Origin: Anticarsia gemmatalis
Lineage: Eukaryota > Arthropoda > Insecta > Lepidoptera > Erebidae
NCBI RefSeq assembly: GCF_050436995.1
Contig: NC_134766.1
Location: forward strand, 3,658,001 to 3,722,000
Direction of reading: 5' to 3'
DNA: 64,000 bases
In this document: piece after piece, positions 12,239 to 24,734 of the stretch
Layout of the letters: each line of letters opens with the position of its first letter
Position numbering within the stretch: the first letter of the stretch is position 1
Position numbers and translations under genes: made by a program
Notes under the pieces: model-generated
Database searches by the model: none
What the model was told of the DNA's origin: nothing
What the model saw: only the letters and a program-made list of their open reading frames with translations

Positions 12239-12761
12239 TTTAGATAGTGCATTCTAAGTAAATAAATCATTTTAAAATAATTATATATTTGTTTAATTAG
12301 TTCCCATAAAAATCGTAAAGTAGTTACGCAGTTTGATATTTTGGCTGATTTGTTAAATACCGACACCAGTAGGGTCCCCTACCGAGATCTCATGTGGTAG
12401 AAAATTCGTTATCCCGCAAATACCGAGGTTAAAAATGGTGTACGGTATCAGAACAGAAGCTCTAACACTGACTACTATCTAAAAAATTAACAAATTAATA
12501 TAAAGCAATAAAAATGTAATATAATGATAATAAAAATACTTCAGTGATAAACCTATTAGTTCGAAATAGTAATTGTAGGTAGACTTTATCATCGTTAAAC
12601 AAATAAATTTCTCAAATTGCGTTTCCACTCGATACCTAGTATTGTCTTACTGTCATATAATTTGACATATTTAGTCGAGTCTGTCCCACTCTAGTTTGAT
12701 TGGAGAAAAAAGTTGTTTCACTTGCATTCGTGAGAAGCGGTCTAGTGAGAAATTCAGCAAA

Positions 12762-15700
12762 ATGGCATCCTTGTGCAGGCAAATTATTAGAGGAAATGCA
12801 TTTAAAAGTGTTCTGTTCTCCACTGCCAGGCGGGGATATGCCGACAAAAGTAAGACAATTCAATATTACCAACCAGGGTTTTTCATGAATCGCCATCCCT
12901 GTCACTTTAGTTACGTAATGTCAAAAATCGCGTAAAATTACACCTGATTGAAAATACATTCATGTTTATACAATTTAAAGTAGAAATTTGTTGACGGCCG
13001 ACTTATCTGGTCTCACAGACGCTGATCTAGGAAACGCCCTTTGAAGAAAAAAAAGAATCTGATAATGTCATATGACAGGCACACGTTTTATTGATTATTT
13101 TTGTTATTGTTCATTGATTATGAATAAAAATATGTGATACCTATTTATTTTAGAACCCTTCCGCCTTTTCCTATAGTTTTTAACGGTAGCAAAACCTTCG
13201 TTAATATATTCATTTACAAAATCTGTAGGTAATTTTTAGGTTATCTGTCTTATCATTATATCACTGATATCTGCTAAACCTTTGCTACAGTACACTAATA
13301 AGAAAAACATGTCCGTTTGTTGTAAACATGTCAGAAACCATTATTGCAGCCAGACATTAGAAAATAAAAGTTTTAATGCTGTCTAACATTTATGTCTATT
13401 TTACTTGTATCAGCAGAAAATGAAGTAGGTCTGAGGGAGAAATAAATTTAACATAATTTGTTCACGATATCTGCAAAAATGTTGCAACTCCAATTTGTAA
13501 AAAGAAAACTTGTCAACACTGTACTATTATAGTTAATTTAAAAGACAAAAATTTTTCATACTTTTTTAACTATTCTCATTACAATTCTTAAATAATTTCA
13601 CCAATCCCAGTGATGCCCGACCCCCTGGAGCACGCCACTGGTCTGGAGCGCAAGGAGCTGCTGGCCATGCAGGCTGGTAACGAAGATCCCTTCAACATGA
13701 AGGTCCTGCAGAAGGCAGCCGGCACCCGCGAGAACCCCACCCTCGTGCCATCCTGCTTCGATGCCCGTATTGTTGGTTGCATATGTAAGTATTACTTCAC
13801 AATTGATAGTTAGTTCTGCAGACCCAAAAGTAGGTATTTTAGCAACTGGCAGACAGGGTCAGCGTATCCCTATCGTAGAAAGAATTGATTTTATCTATGC
13901 TTGTATCTAAAAGTGAGCCCTTAGTACCACTTGAACTATTAACTTAATACATCTGAGGTTTATGTTAACATAATCCTAAGGAATAATCCTATGTCAATAT
14001 GATGGATCTCAATAAAATCAATAATTTTAAGATACTTTTGTCAAATTTTCATATCCTATTTCACCTTCTATGATAAGATCAATAATATAATTATAATAGA
14101 TAGATTGAGTAAAACACAATTGATTACTCTGAAGATATTGGTTTAGCAATCTGCTATATCACAACCTGATGTACTTCACCCATATTTTATGACCTGAAAA
14201 CTGATGGAGAATGACTTCCAATTCTATTTATTACATAGTATGTTTATGGGTTTGCTATAACCAGCTTCATAGTCAATAGTCACAGTCACGGTTATTTGAT
14301 AACTGTTGAGGTAAAACAAATATTGTTTTCCTGCTCTACGCACACCATAAACTAAGTTCTAACACTTAAATAATCTGACACATTGTTAAAGTTATACTTA
14401 TAAATATCTTTGGACAACTCACACATGGTCATCTGATTCCAAACTAAGCAGAGCTTGTACTATAGTAACCAGACAACTGATAAACATACTTGTATACTTC
14501 TAAATACATACAGTATATCCATACAGTTATATTATTGTGTTTCTTGCCTTTGGCTTAATGATTCGGGATTGGCATATAAAATTAAGATTAAAGACCGTAT
14601 ATGTTGGCTTTCTTCAATTCTTTTAGATTTGCTTAAAAGAAGATTGGTAACTAGGCATTGTCATCATTACAGTGAAGGACCTTTATTCTTTCTCTCAAGT
14701 ACCATGGATGCGTTACAATGTGAACTTACACTTGTCCTTTCTGGGTGGAAAGTTATTACTTATTGTAGTTATTATCGCATCTCGTGACTTTCTACTTATA
14801 CCCTATACATAATCAATAAAAATAATGTATAGAGATAATTTTGGCGATTCGCCAACTAGTAGTGGCAGTGATCAATAAAATGCTTGATGCTTGCTTGTGT
14901 TTATTGTTTATCACTATAGTGACAGGATATCTCATCTAAAGTCGTGATCAGAGCATTTCTAAATTGTTGTCAGGAGTGATTAACTATATCATAATTAGTT
15001 GAACGAAACACTAGATCGAAACAACATTACATGAAAAATGCAAATAAATAAATTGCAAGGAATATGGTCCTTCTTAAATGATGCGACAGATATCTATCTT
15101 CTTCCGATATAGAATGTAGGCGACCAATAATATCGGGTCGTGTTACGTAAAAGCGGGCAATGACCCCAATGCTTACCTATGGAAAACCTATTTCAGGCTT
15201 TTACTACTGAAACCTTTTGAATTTCACCTTCAATTCACTATAGACTTGTATTGAAGCAAATCAGTTATTATATTTTTAGTTTTGGTAAAGGAATGGTGAC
15301 ATGCTAGAAGGAAAAACACAACATAAATATTACGTCCTTCATAAAGGTCAAGTGCACGGTACTATAGAGATTATTTCCGTCCTTCGACGAACATTATTAC
15401 AAATTTTAGTTAATTAGTGTTTTACTTAGTTCCACGTCCGTGTTACATAAGTAAGACGCATTGGCGTATCAAGGTATTTTTCCTAGTGGAAGGGGGATGT
15501 AGGTATGTTCTACTCAGCTGCTCAGGTGACTTACTCACGACTGGATCGAATTTGAAATTGATTGAGTTTGAATGCTAGTTTAAAGGGAAAGTAATGTGAA
15601 CCCAACAATTTATTTAGTTACAATTATAGTTAGTTACACTATAATTCAGCTTCAGTACGATTTGACGTAAGCTCGATCTGACTAGATCAATTACAAATTC

Positions 15701-16453
15701 GGTCCTGACGAGAGTCAGTCACCAGATCGAGTTAGGTGTCTGATTCACTAATTCAATTTTCCCGTTAGAGGCGTTTCGTCCCTTGCTCTTTCCTATCCAC
15801 TCTCGGAGGGTTTAGCAAAACGCCTGAGTAATGAAATGTCTTTCAATGATATTACGGGAATATGTATTTATTATTAACAAATATTTCTCTTTACTTTCAG
15901 GTGAGGAACACGCGACCGCAGTCACTTGGCTCTGGATACACAAGGTAAAGTTCATAAACTAAGGATTTTAACTATTGAACACAATCGCCCATTGTTTGAT
16001 AAATAACAATGGCTAATTATGCAGAACTGATATAAGTGAATTAGTACGAGTGTTCAGGCCGATGTTTTTAATCAATTATGTTTAGTATCGTCTAGATATC
16101 TATACTCATCATTAGACCAGACATTTTTTTTTATCTTTCTTTTCTTAATGCCAGCTGATGAAGCGGTTATGTATTTTAGTTGGTTAAATTGCAATTACTT
16201 TTTTTGACTAGAATGTGTTATGATATTGACTACTAATAGATTACGGATCAAGATGTTAAAAAGCCTTGCGCCAGAACGCTTGTTCGTGGGATCAGATAAC
16301 TCGAGAAATAGTCCCTAGCTTTTATGTGTCAAATAGACTTACTTTTACATTTTTTTATAATCGAATATATATATATTTTTTTAATTCCAGGATCATCCCC
16401 GTCGCTGCGAGTGCGGACACTGGTACAAACTGGTCGAGAAGCAGCCCGTCTAA
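12762..16453 (+). CDS. COX5B: Cytochrome c oxidase subunit 5B, mitochondrial
   Basis: Exons 12762-12849, 13611-13784, 15901-15944 and 16391-16453 join in phases 1, 1 and 0 to give 122 residues. This is the zinc-binding nuclear subunit of respiratory complex IV, facing the matrix side of the inner mitochondrial membrane. Residues 1 to about 28 (MASLCRQIIRGNAFKSV, Arg-rich, no acids) form the mitochondrial targeting peptide. The mature part begins near MMPDPLEHATGLERKEL, typical of the family. The zinc ligands expected for the family are visible as the CIC pair near residue 87 and the C-E-C pair in RRCECGHWYKL. The C-E-C spacing differs from the mammalian CPSC, but as I recall fits insect orthologues. 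The start ATG has a good context (AAAATGG). Intron 2 (about 2.1 kb) holds a SINE fragment. Confidence 0.95.
14410..14512 (-). mobile_element. SINE family A tail fragment in COX5B intron 2
   Basis: This is the reverse complement of the 3' half of the family A SINE: GGACAACTCACAC, then CCAAACTAAGCAGAGCTTGTAC, matching the ends of the copies at 915-1136 and 8148-8400. The head is missing. Confidence 0.75.
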
Positions 16454-16528
16454 ACGCAATATTTTAGTTTTTTAGTAGTGGTAATACTTCACACGCATCG
16501 CACTCTATGGTCCCAGTACTGCCATATA

Positions 16529-16534
16529 AATAAA
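16529..16534 (+). terminator. COX5B polyadenylation signal
   Basis: AATAAA lies 76 bases past the COX5B stop. It is the first canonical signal downstream. Confidence 0.65.
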
Positions 16535-17556
16535 TGTTTGATGCGATAGTTTCAACTTGATTACCAAATCGACAAATCATTAAATAATTATAAGCATAAA
16601 CAGTGTTTTATTCTGCCTTGCGTTAGTGTAATTTGTTGGGTTCTTGTCTGTAGTTAAATAAATAATTTAATTACTTACACTGATATTTTATTTGTTACTA
16701 ACAAGAAAACTGCTCATGTTCTCTGAAGAAATCGGTAGCGTACCTAATGCAAGAGGCGCAAGCTGAGCAACGCTCCACTCTTGACTCCTAATTACCTCCA
16801 GCTTACGATTGATCCAAACAATCTCCACACAATAATTATTAATAATGGCTAAACTATGAACAAGGTTTGTGTAGAATTAAACGCCAGACTTTCAATTTAA
16901 TGCGTTACTTAGGCTCTATTAATTTAAAAATATAAAATAAATACCCGAACTTGAGTCACAAATCATTAATCTAATAAAAATAACAACGGTTCTCTAATTA
17001 TTATAACTACTAAGTAAATCGTAAATAAACTGCGAATAAATGGATTTTATTAGGCTTTGCAATACTGCAGAGTACCTTTACTTTTTAGTAAATCGACTAA
17101 AACTATTTAGTGACATTTTGGCCAGCCTCTAGTGACCTCGATATATCAACAAAACGTCAAACTCTATTGTCATTTGTCAAATTCAGACAATTTGGGCTGG
17201 AGACGAAGTTGTATTTATTTGAATAAATATTTGTAAAAAATAATTATGTTCCGAGCGTAAAAGACCTCGTATATAATTAGAACTAGATTTATTTGGTACA
17301 AATAACGTAAAGCAACAGGTATTTGCTGCACAATTAATTTGTTAAACATAAATTAAACAAAACATTAAAATACCTAAACTTAATCAATTTTAAAGAAAAC
17401 CATGCTTTTTTCAATGTTAAATATATATTTATCACACTTTAACGTTACTATAAACTTTAATTGATCGTGTAGAGCTCTTTTTTATCAGTAAAAGCACATA
17501 TTTTCTTTAAATAATAATAAAAATTTACTTCTTAAATAAGTTATTCTCTTTTAGCG

Positions 17557-20500
17557 ATGGCTGCTAACGCATTGCAGTCACATATAGCAGATGGGTTTGC
17601 GGACGACTGTGACGAGCTCATGCACAGATGTCTCAAAGAATCACCAGTTAATTTCAAAGTATTCTACACAGTGTTCAGAGACATGCAGATGTCTAGTTTA
17701 TTTGAGTAAGTATATTAAATACAACTTTTATTACTAATTGCATGACCAAGTGCAGCGGTGTAACTAAATCTTCAAGGGTGCCGGGTGGCCTTTTGTTTAG
17801 CAGACCAAAAATGTGTCTTAGTTTTTTTTCTATTTATACCTGTGAGAGGAATTATTTATGCTTTACTGTGTATTTTACTGTAACTGGCTCCACCATTAAT
17901 GTTACTGTATTAAGGTATCACTGATAATATTAATGATATCATTAATGTTTTTAGGGAAAGAAGCTCAGGTGCAGAAATAGCAGAATTATCTGAAGAAGTT
18001 ATAAATATAGCTAAATATTATATGGTTGCTAATACTAGCAACTTTGAGGTGAGTTATTAACTATTAATTAATTGTGAAGAAAAATAAAATTATTGTTTTC
18101 TCTTTCTTTGATGATAGCTAGGTAATTAAAAATGTAAAAAAAAATAATTCATATTATTTGACATTGTTACAGTGATCACCTATCTTTGTTTAGGCATTCT
18201 AAATTGCTACATGAACACATGATATTAATAACAAAATAAAACATCTTTTAAATCATCTTGAAACATTTACCCTCTTATTCATAAAAATATATGAAGTTAT
18301 GAAAGGCTTTTAAAGTGTTTTGTTTCTTTCACTCCTAAGTGAAATGAAAAAGAGAAAACATATTATAGTAGTGTTTTAACTAAAATAGGTTTATAGTGTG
18401 TTTATAAATAAGAGGGTTAAACTTCATTATTCACCATCTACCAATTTCTTTCAGGAGTCAGTAGTGGGTCTATTCCTAGTCTACGCTTTAGTAAAACTGC
18501 AGCCATTCAAGGACTTTGCTCACTTGCACTTAGTGGATGAAGATGTTCCATACATCGAGAGGATAGAGCAAGTGGCTCGGAGGGACAAGCGGGTGGACAT
18601 ATTGTATATACTGGGGACTATACTGGCTGAACATACGAGGTTTCATGCTGCGGCCAGAGAGAGGGGCATGGAGCAGTCTTATAGGAAATATTTAGAAGGT
18701 AAGGTACTTTTCAATATTATATAGTTGTTATTTTATGTGACGAATGTGAAGACATGTCTTAGATTTTGCATTTTATAGTTGTAGTTTATTTATGATTTAG
18801 AATGTTATTGTTATAGGATTTATCATCATTTGATGTTGATGTAACAAATATTTTTTACATTGCTGGCAGAAGTTGTATGACGATTTTTCATTAAAATGTT
18901 GGCATAGATAAACAAGTTGACTTTTGATATTCATATCTTATGAATATCAAAAGTATTCAATAGTAATTTACAAATCATACCTTTTAGTTATAAGTCAACT
19001 GTTATCAATAACATCTCAAGGTTAAGAGGTGCAAATGTCGTCCAACAGAATCACTGCACAATAAAACCATTCGGGGAATTCCCTACATAGTCAATCAGTG
19101 TTGCCGATAACAAAAAATCTAAATTATCTTTAACAGGGTGTCCAGCACTAGACAATTTGAGCATGCGTCCCAAAGGTGTATTCCTGCGACAGAATGAAGA
19201 ACTGGATATAATCAAAGAAATGAGTGGCCTTCATTTGCAATATGAAAAATCTAAGCAAGCTATAAATGGTATGTATGTATAAGTGAAAAAGTAAGGCTGG
19301 CGCTCATAGCTCAGCGCGTATCAGTATCGTACTGATCGCCTGAAAGCAGCTATCGGCGCTGACCAATGTGCGCGCTGATAGCTACGCGTCATTTAAAAAC
19401 GCTTCCTAGAAGTTCATATATCTCGGCCATAGGCGCTGACGGTGCGCGTGCCGTCGGCGTAACACTAAAATCAGCCTTATATGTTTTGTGTAATACAGTT
19501 AATAATATAGTTGTTTAAAACATATTATGTAGATCTGCTGATCTAAAAACCTTTAGGGTCATTATTATCGTGTAGTATGCTTTATTTTACAATATTATTT
19601 ACTGTCAAGGAGTAACCTACACATTAAAAAAGTACATCAAAGTAAAATATGTTCCATCAGTCTAATGTGAATGCGGCTTTCTTTAATCTGCCTGCCCTAC
19701 CTACCGACCTGGGAACAAGGCGTTTTTATGTATGTTTATATCTCGTTAGATGGAAGAGAGGGAGGGAATAACATGTGTAATTGTATTGTACTTAATAAAT
19801 TATTTCTTTGTTCCCAGCTGGTCATGTAGACTATACTGATAAGAACTTTGCCAATGACTTGGGCACTTCATTAATGGACATCATTTCTGGTATACATGGA
19901 AACAAAAAATCAAGTAAGTGCTTTTATAGACTTAATTTGTTTTTGTCAATATTTTAAACGATATGTTGGCTTACCCACGACATGAGTTCGAATTCAATCA
20001 TTTTGTGTTCGAGCTTATGGCAAATCGTATGTCCTTTTTATTACAAAACTAGTGCTTAATTTTTATCCTACTTCCTACTAATATTATAAATGCGAAAGTT
20101 TGTGAGTATGTACGTATGTTTGTTACTCTTTCACGCAAATACCACTGATCCGATTACGTTGAATTTCAGTATGTAGGTAGCTGAAGACACAGAACAACAC
20201 ATAGGCATTTTATCCCGGAGTTTCCGAGGGATCGGGATTTACACGGGAAGGGCTTCCACGCGGATGAAGTCGCCTGTAGTAGAAAAAATATTACAAACTA
20301 ATTTATTTATAAATATTGCAGATGATAAAACTGAACCAGCAGGCTCAGATGATGATGAAGATGAATATGAGGAAGAAGACGCAGACAGGGTCAAGTCTAT
20401 CAAAGCTAAGGCTATGAAAGCCAAAGTGAAGCCTGTTGGACATCTTGTAGGTGCTAAAGAAAGGTAATACAATATAATAATTATAGCATAAGTGGCTCTC

Positions 20501-21359
20501 ATATGCAAAACCACCGTCTCAATTTTGAGAAAACTTGTAATTAAATTCTTCCAAACTTACTTCAATTATAAATGAGAATGTTTGTAAGTACATATGTTTG
20601 TTTGTTCGTTCGTCTTTCACATAAAATAGAAAATAATCTGAATTAACTCGTAAGATACTTTGCTTGATTTACCTAGAGAAATCTTTCCACTTGGCCGAAG
20701 ATGCGGGCATTAGCTAGTATAAAATACATACCAGTAACTATACATAGCGCTATATACTTTCGGAAAAGCAAGCATAATAATAAATTATATGATTCTTTTA
20801 CAGAGCTACAAAGAAAAGAAAACCACAAGATGAACCGAGTGGATCACAATCTAACCCTAATTCGTCTAAAAAATCGTTACTGAAGGGCCGGAAACGGAAA
20901 AGACTGTCGAGTGTATCCAGCACCAGCAGTTCCCAGGAAGATGAGCCTCCTCCACTGCTCTCTGAACACGAGAGCGATGGTGACGTCATAGACATAGACG
21001 TAGGCAGCTTCGACAAACCAAAACTAACTGCTGAAAACACATCGCTTGAAGAAATATCGGAAGTGGCAGTTGACAATGATAAAATAAGATTATCATCGTT
21101 ACCATGCGTTATAACTAGCGAAGATGGCGGCCAAACTTATCAAATAGAAGTAATCGATAAACTAAAGGAATCGACTAGCGCAAATACTGACACCTCTAAT
21201 TCTGTAATCGTAAGGAATGTAGGGGTGTCTTACAGCACCGGCATGGCTACTAAAATATTAGGGCCAAGTGATAAACGCGATCAAAAGAAAACGATTCTCA
21301 AGTCTCGTTTCAAACGTATGGGAATAGACCCTATTGCTAATTTCCAAAATGGGACATGA
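17557..21359 (+). CDS. SNAPC1: snRNA-activating protein complex subunit 1-like
   Basis: Seven exons (17557-17705, 17955-18048, 18455-18698, 19137-19268, 19818-19913, 20322-20463, 20804-21359) join with consistent phases to give 470 residues. In known systems SNAPC1 is a core subunit of SNAPc, which binds the proximal sequence element of snRNA genes for pol II and pol III. The N-terminal ~165 residues carry the family-type helical region: a DCDELMHRCLKE start, a VFRDMQMSSLF segment, then ESVVGLFLVYALVKLQP. The middle has EEDADRVKSIKAKAMKAK; the C-terminal 150 residues are low complexity, with basic (KKRK, KGRKRKRL) nuclear-localisation-like clusters and acidic or Ser-rich stretches. The ATG follows an acceptor-like TTTTAG, so a 5' UTR exon upstream is likely. 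Identification rests on the N-terminal pattern. Confidence 0.85.
18920..18954. repeat. Perfect 16-bp inverted repeat in a SNAPC1 intron
   Basis: ACTTTTGATATTCATA (18920-18935), a 3-base loop TCT, then its exact complement (18939-18954). It is AT-rich and short. It may be a remnant of a small foldback element. Confidence 0.6.
19293..19479. mobile_element. Candidate MITE, GC-rich insertion in a SNAPC1 intron
   Basis: A GC-rich block (GCGCGTATCAG, GCGCGCTGATAGC, GTGCGCGTGCCGTCGGCG) lies in an otherwise AT-rich intron and is bounded by short inverted ends AAGGCTG and CAGCCTT. The abrupt composition change and the ends suggest a small DNA transposon derivative. No target-site duplication is certain. 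Confidence 0.4.
20076..20280. mobile_element. Helitron-like non-autonomous fragment
   Basis: The block starts at CTACTAATATTATAAATGCGAAAGTTTG, continues through CACGCAAATACCACTGATCCG and ends near CACGCGGATGAAGTCGC. This wording is typical of abundant lepidopteran non-autonomous elements, usually classed as Helitron-like. It sits just before SNAPC1 exon 6. The class is assigned from memory. Confidence 0.5.
20565..20722. mobile_element. Helitron-like fragment in the last SNAPC1 intron
   Basis: ATAAATGAGAATGTTTGTAAGTA, then CTTTCACATAAAA, ending with GCGGGCATTAGCTAGTAT. The 3' end with a CTAGT and the shared 5' motif resemble the element at 20076-20280, though it is more degraded. Confidence 0.45.
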
Positions 21360-21504
21360 CAATAGGCGGTACTTAGTGCAATTAGATGTTTATAATTGTG
21401 TGTGCGAGCGAGATGGTGATAGTCATGGTATATAGTATAAGCAGAACAGCATATATTAATATAAGGCTCTAAAGACTATGTATAATACTGTGATACTCTC
21501 GATA

Positions 21505-21510
21505 AATAAA
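21505..21510 (+). terminator. SNAPC1 polyadenylation signal
   Basis: AATAAA lies 146 bases beyond the SNAPC1 stop and is followed by a T-rich tract. Confidence 0.6.
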
Positions 21511-21846
21511 CTATTATAGAGTAGTTTTTTGTATTTTTTACGCTCTCTGCCTTCTTCATGCATAAACTAGAGAACCGATTTGGATTAAATTTTTTATTTA
21601 AAATAATTTCGGGTCAAGCAAAGACATAGGATAATATTCATGCCGGAAAGCCCATGAGATCGGAAATTATCCCGGTAATAAGGCCTATAGCGAATAACTG
21701 TCGACCACGCGGACAGAGTCGCGAGCAATGAGTTAGCTAGCTATATGTGAACGCAGCCATTTCAGCAGCTACCTTTCCCCTTCCTGAACGCCTTCAACAA
21801 GATATTATTCGTTTCTGATTCACTTCGCTTTTTTCTAATGATAAAT

Positions 21847-22087
21847 CTATACTAATATTATAAAGCTGAAGAGTTTGTTTGTTTGAACGCGCTAATCTCA
21901 GGAACTACTGGTTCGATTTGAAAAATTCTTTCAGTGTTAGATAGTCCATTTATCGAAGAAGGCTATAGGCTATATATCATCACGCTACGACCAATAGGAG
22001 CAGAGTACCAGTAAAAAATGTTACAAAAACGGGGAAATTTTTGACCAGTTCTCTCTTATGTGACGCAAGCGAAGTTGCGCGGGTCTG
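21847..22087. mobile_element. Helitron-like non-autonomous element downstream of SNAPC1
   Basis: Starts CTATACTAATATTATAAAGC, continues with CGCTAATCTCAGGAACTACTGG and CACGCTACGACCAATAGGAGC, and ends GACGCAAGCGAAGTTGCGCGGGT. I recall this consensus as a very abundant dispersed lepidopteran repeat. The 3' end contains a short GC-rich hairpin (GCGAAGTTGCGC area), as expected for Helitron-like ends. Confidence 0.6.
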
Positions 22088-22403
22088 CATAAAGTCAAAC
22101 ACAAAACACAGAAGTAATACACGACATTTTCTTTATTGTTATCTATAATTAGGTACATTTTAATTATATTCTATACAATTTATCGTATATAGGACACATG
22201 TTTGAACTTTATTTAGGCCAATGCAAATAAAGGGTAGTTTGAAAAAGTACAGTGTGAGAGTGAGACGGCAATATAATGCTATTGCACATGACGTAACGTA
22301 ACATTTTCAAATGAGAAAGAAATTTTATTAAAGCATAATTATTTTAGGTCCGTATCAATAGGCTGATATCAAACTAGGAAGCATGGTTGTTTGAACATCA
22401 ATG

Positions 22404-22656
22404 TTTGTTTGTCGTATGGTTAGTGATCAAGCTAGTGTCAAAGTTGTTCGAGCCGCCCGAGAGGCCTTTGACGTGGCTCAACGATTGTTATCTTAGTAGA
22501 CAACAACCAGGACCGACTTTAAACGTGCCCACCGAAGCACGGAGACGCCCAGCTCAAATACCACTATGCGGTCACCCATCTATGGAATGACCGCGCCAAT
22601 GGTTGCTTAACCTGATCGTTTACCGACCGGTGAGCGCAACTGGCTATGGGCGCCTC
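22404..22656 (-). mobile_element. 5S-rRNA-derived SINE, full length with target-site duplication
   Basis: Read on the minus strand, it begins GAGGCGCCCATAGCCAG and contains 5S-like control elements (GGTTAAGCAACC, GGCGCGGTCATTCCATAG, GATGGGTGACCGC). It runs through the shared body to TCGTATGG-type sequence reversed and ends in a short ACAAACAAA tail. The exact 12-base direct repeat TGAACATCAATG flanks it at 22392-22403 and 22657-22668. This is the best-defined member of the family in the window. Confidence 0.85.
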
Positions 22657-24734
22657 TGAACATCAATGACATAAGTACACATCAACATCAATAAATAATT
22701 TAAGTGCTGTCCAAACTCAGAACAAAGAATATTGTTGTTATAAACTTGTTTTAGTATGTCCAATGAGTTTTTAAAACCGTGTTTCCAAGTCTATAACAGT
22801 CTAATCATACGGACGTACTGAAAGAACAAAAATATGGTCTCGGCTCTAAATAAAAAATAATAATTTTAGTCACAACACATACACAAATATAGGTGTCATT
22901 TTAAAAAGTTTTTTTTTCTTTAATAAAATTGTCATTGAAATATTTTTGTGGGTATTCTAAATTAAAATAATCATTTTGGATTCTAAAGCTGGTTTTAAGG
23001 GCAAGTTAAGCAAATAAATAACTTAATACAATATACAAGTTACATAGCAATTAGGCCTTAAATTAAGTATTATTATATTAACTGTTTTATTAAAATATTC
23101 GTTATGATTATAAATTATCAATGTTATTCGTAACTATCGGAGAAAGAATTTAAAATTTTCACGAACTGATTCTGTATATCAGTATCATATTATTATCATA
23201 ATGGTTCGGAAACCTGTCGCAAGAGGGCTTTATAAAAACGGGCGCCGTAAAATGAACGAAATATCAAGTTTCCGATAGTTACTGTCATTTATAAATCCCG
23301 TTTCAAAGTGTCCAAGGCAAAAAAGACCAAGACGATTATTATCATTTCATACAAACTGACAAATAGGAATTAAGAAACATTTTTGCTGAGCCTGAGCAAA
23401 GTAGTAAACATAAAAATGAAATTAATTCAGCCACTTTTTAGCTTAATCTATGTGTAATAAGGAGATTATTTTCAAATCTTGTCTTTTTACTTTTTATGTA
23501 ATGGACAGAATAAAACGGGCCTCAGTACATCCGGGGGCGGCCTAAAGTAGTCCTACTATGTAAAACTAGACTATCACAATGATCAACAATCACTATAACA
23601 CCTATTTTGTTCTATTCGCAGTCGTACAGGATCGCTATGTCGACATACGGATAAAGTTACATTGAAAAAATACAAATTATTATGTTTTGTATGAAAAAGG
23701 TTTAATAAATTTATAGTTTTTTTTAAATAATGTAAGTCACGATTCTGGTCTCTGCGTAACCCGATGGGATAAAGACGTGATTTAATGGATGTATGGAAGT
23801 AAAGAAATAAATATATTTATGATTTTGACTAAGCTTAAAACGCTTCATAAAGTAAAGTTTTCTGAATAATAATATGTATGAAAGATGCGGTGTTTTCTTC
23901 GAACGTAACTTTATCCATGTCATAATCTAAATTTCAAGAATAAGCGTATATTTTTAATTCGTAAAATGTTTTCATTACGTATTTATTTGCAAATATCTAT
24001 CCACAATGGAATGATTTTAAATGCATCCATTATATTTTATTTCGTGATAATTATACAATTTTGTAATACTTAAATTATTTGGCGGTTTTCTCTCGCACAA
24101 CCATTCATAACGAACAAAAACCAAATTATCGTTACAAACTGAAGTTTTCAAACCTAGATAGAGGTACAATACAAAGGTTTTTTCATACATCTCAGACTTA
24201 ATACAAAATCATCCTGAGAGTATAAAGACTAATTTTGTATATTTGAGTATTTTACGTAATAAAAGAGGAAGAAACAATAATTGATAAGTGCCTTATAATC
24301 AAATAATAATAAGGTAGAACATTATCGTGTTCTCAGTCAAAGTGAATTGCAGTTAATACAACCTTTGAATATCCCCTGTATCAAATAAAGAGCTCAAGTT
24401 CTAAAAGTTTCTGAAATTAGCCTTAGAATTTGCACAAAACACCTTTATGAGATCCAACAGTTTCTACTTTTTGACTAAAATAATAAAAATATATTTTACA
24501 CAGTATCATCTCACGCCCGCCAATAAATACGTGAAATTTTCTACTCGTCACTAACTAATAAGACGCATATAACGCACATTTGAACTTTTTATTCATCTTT
24601 GAGCTCTGAAAGAAGAATTAAATGCAATACCAGAGAGTAGAGTGCTCTGTACATAATTTAAATTTGACATACGTAACATTTATTTAATTTTCAAGTTCAA
24701 CGAGAAGATTCCTGTAGGCTGGAACAAGGTATTT

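Larger units (their letters stand above)
21511..24734. other. Intergenic or 3' UTR region between SNAPC1 and CCDC102A
   Basis: The convergent 3' ends of SNAPC1 (+) and the CCDC102A-like gene (-) face each other here. I see no coding exon. The region holds a Helitron-like element (21847-22087) and a full 5S-derived SINE (22404-22656). Several TTTATT words (minus-strand AATAAA), such as near 24678-24683, could end the minus-strand transcript. Which one is used cannot be told. Confidence 0.6.
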
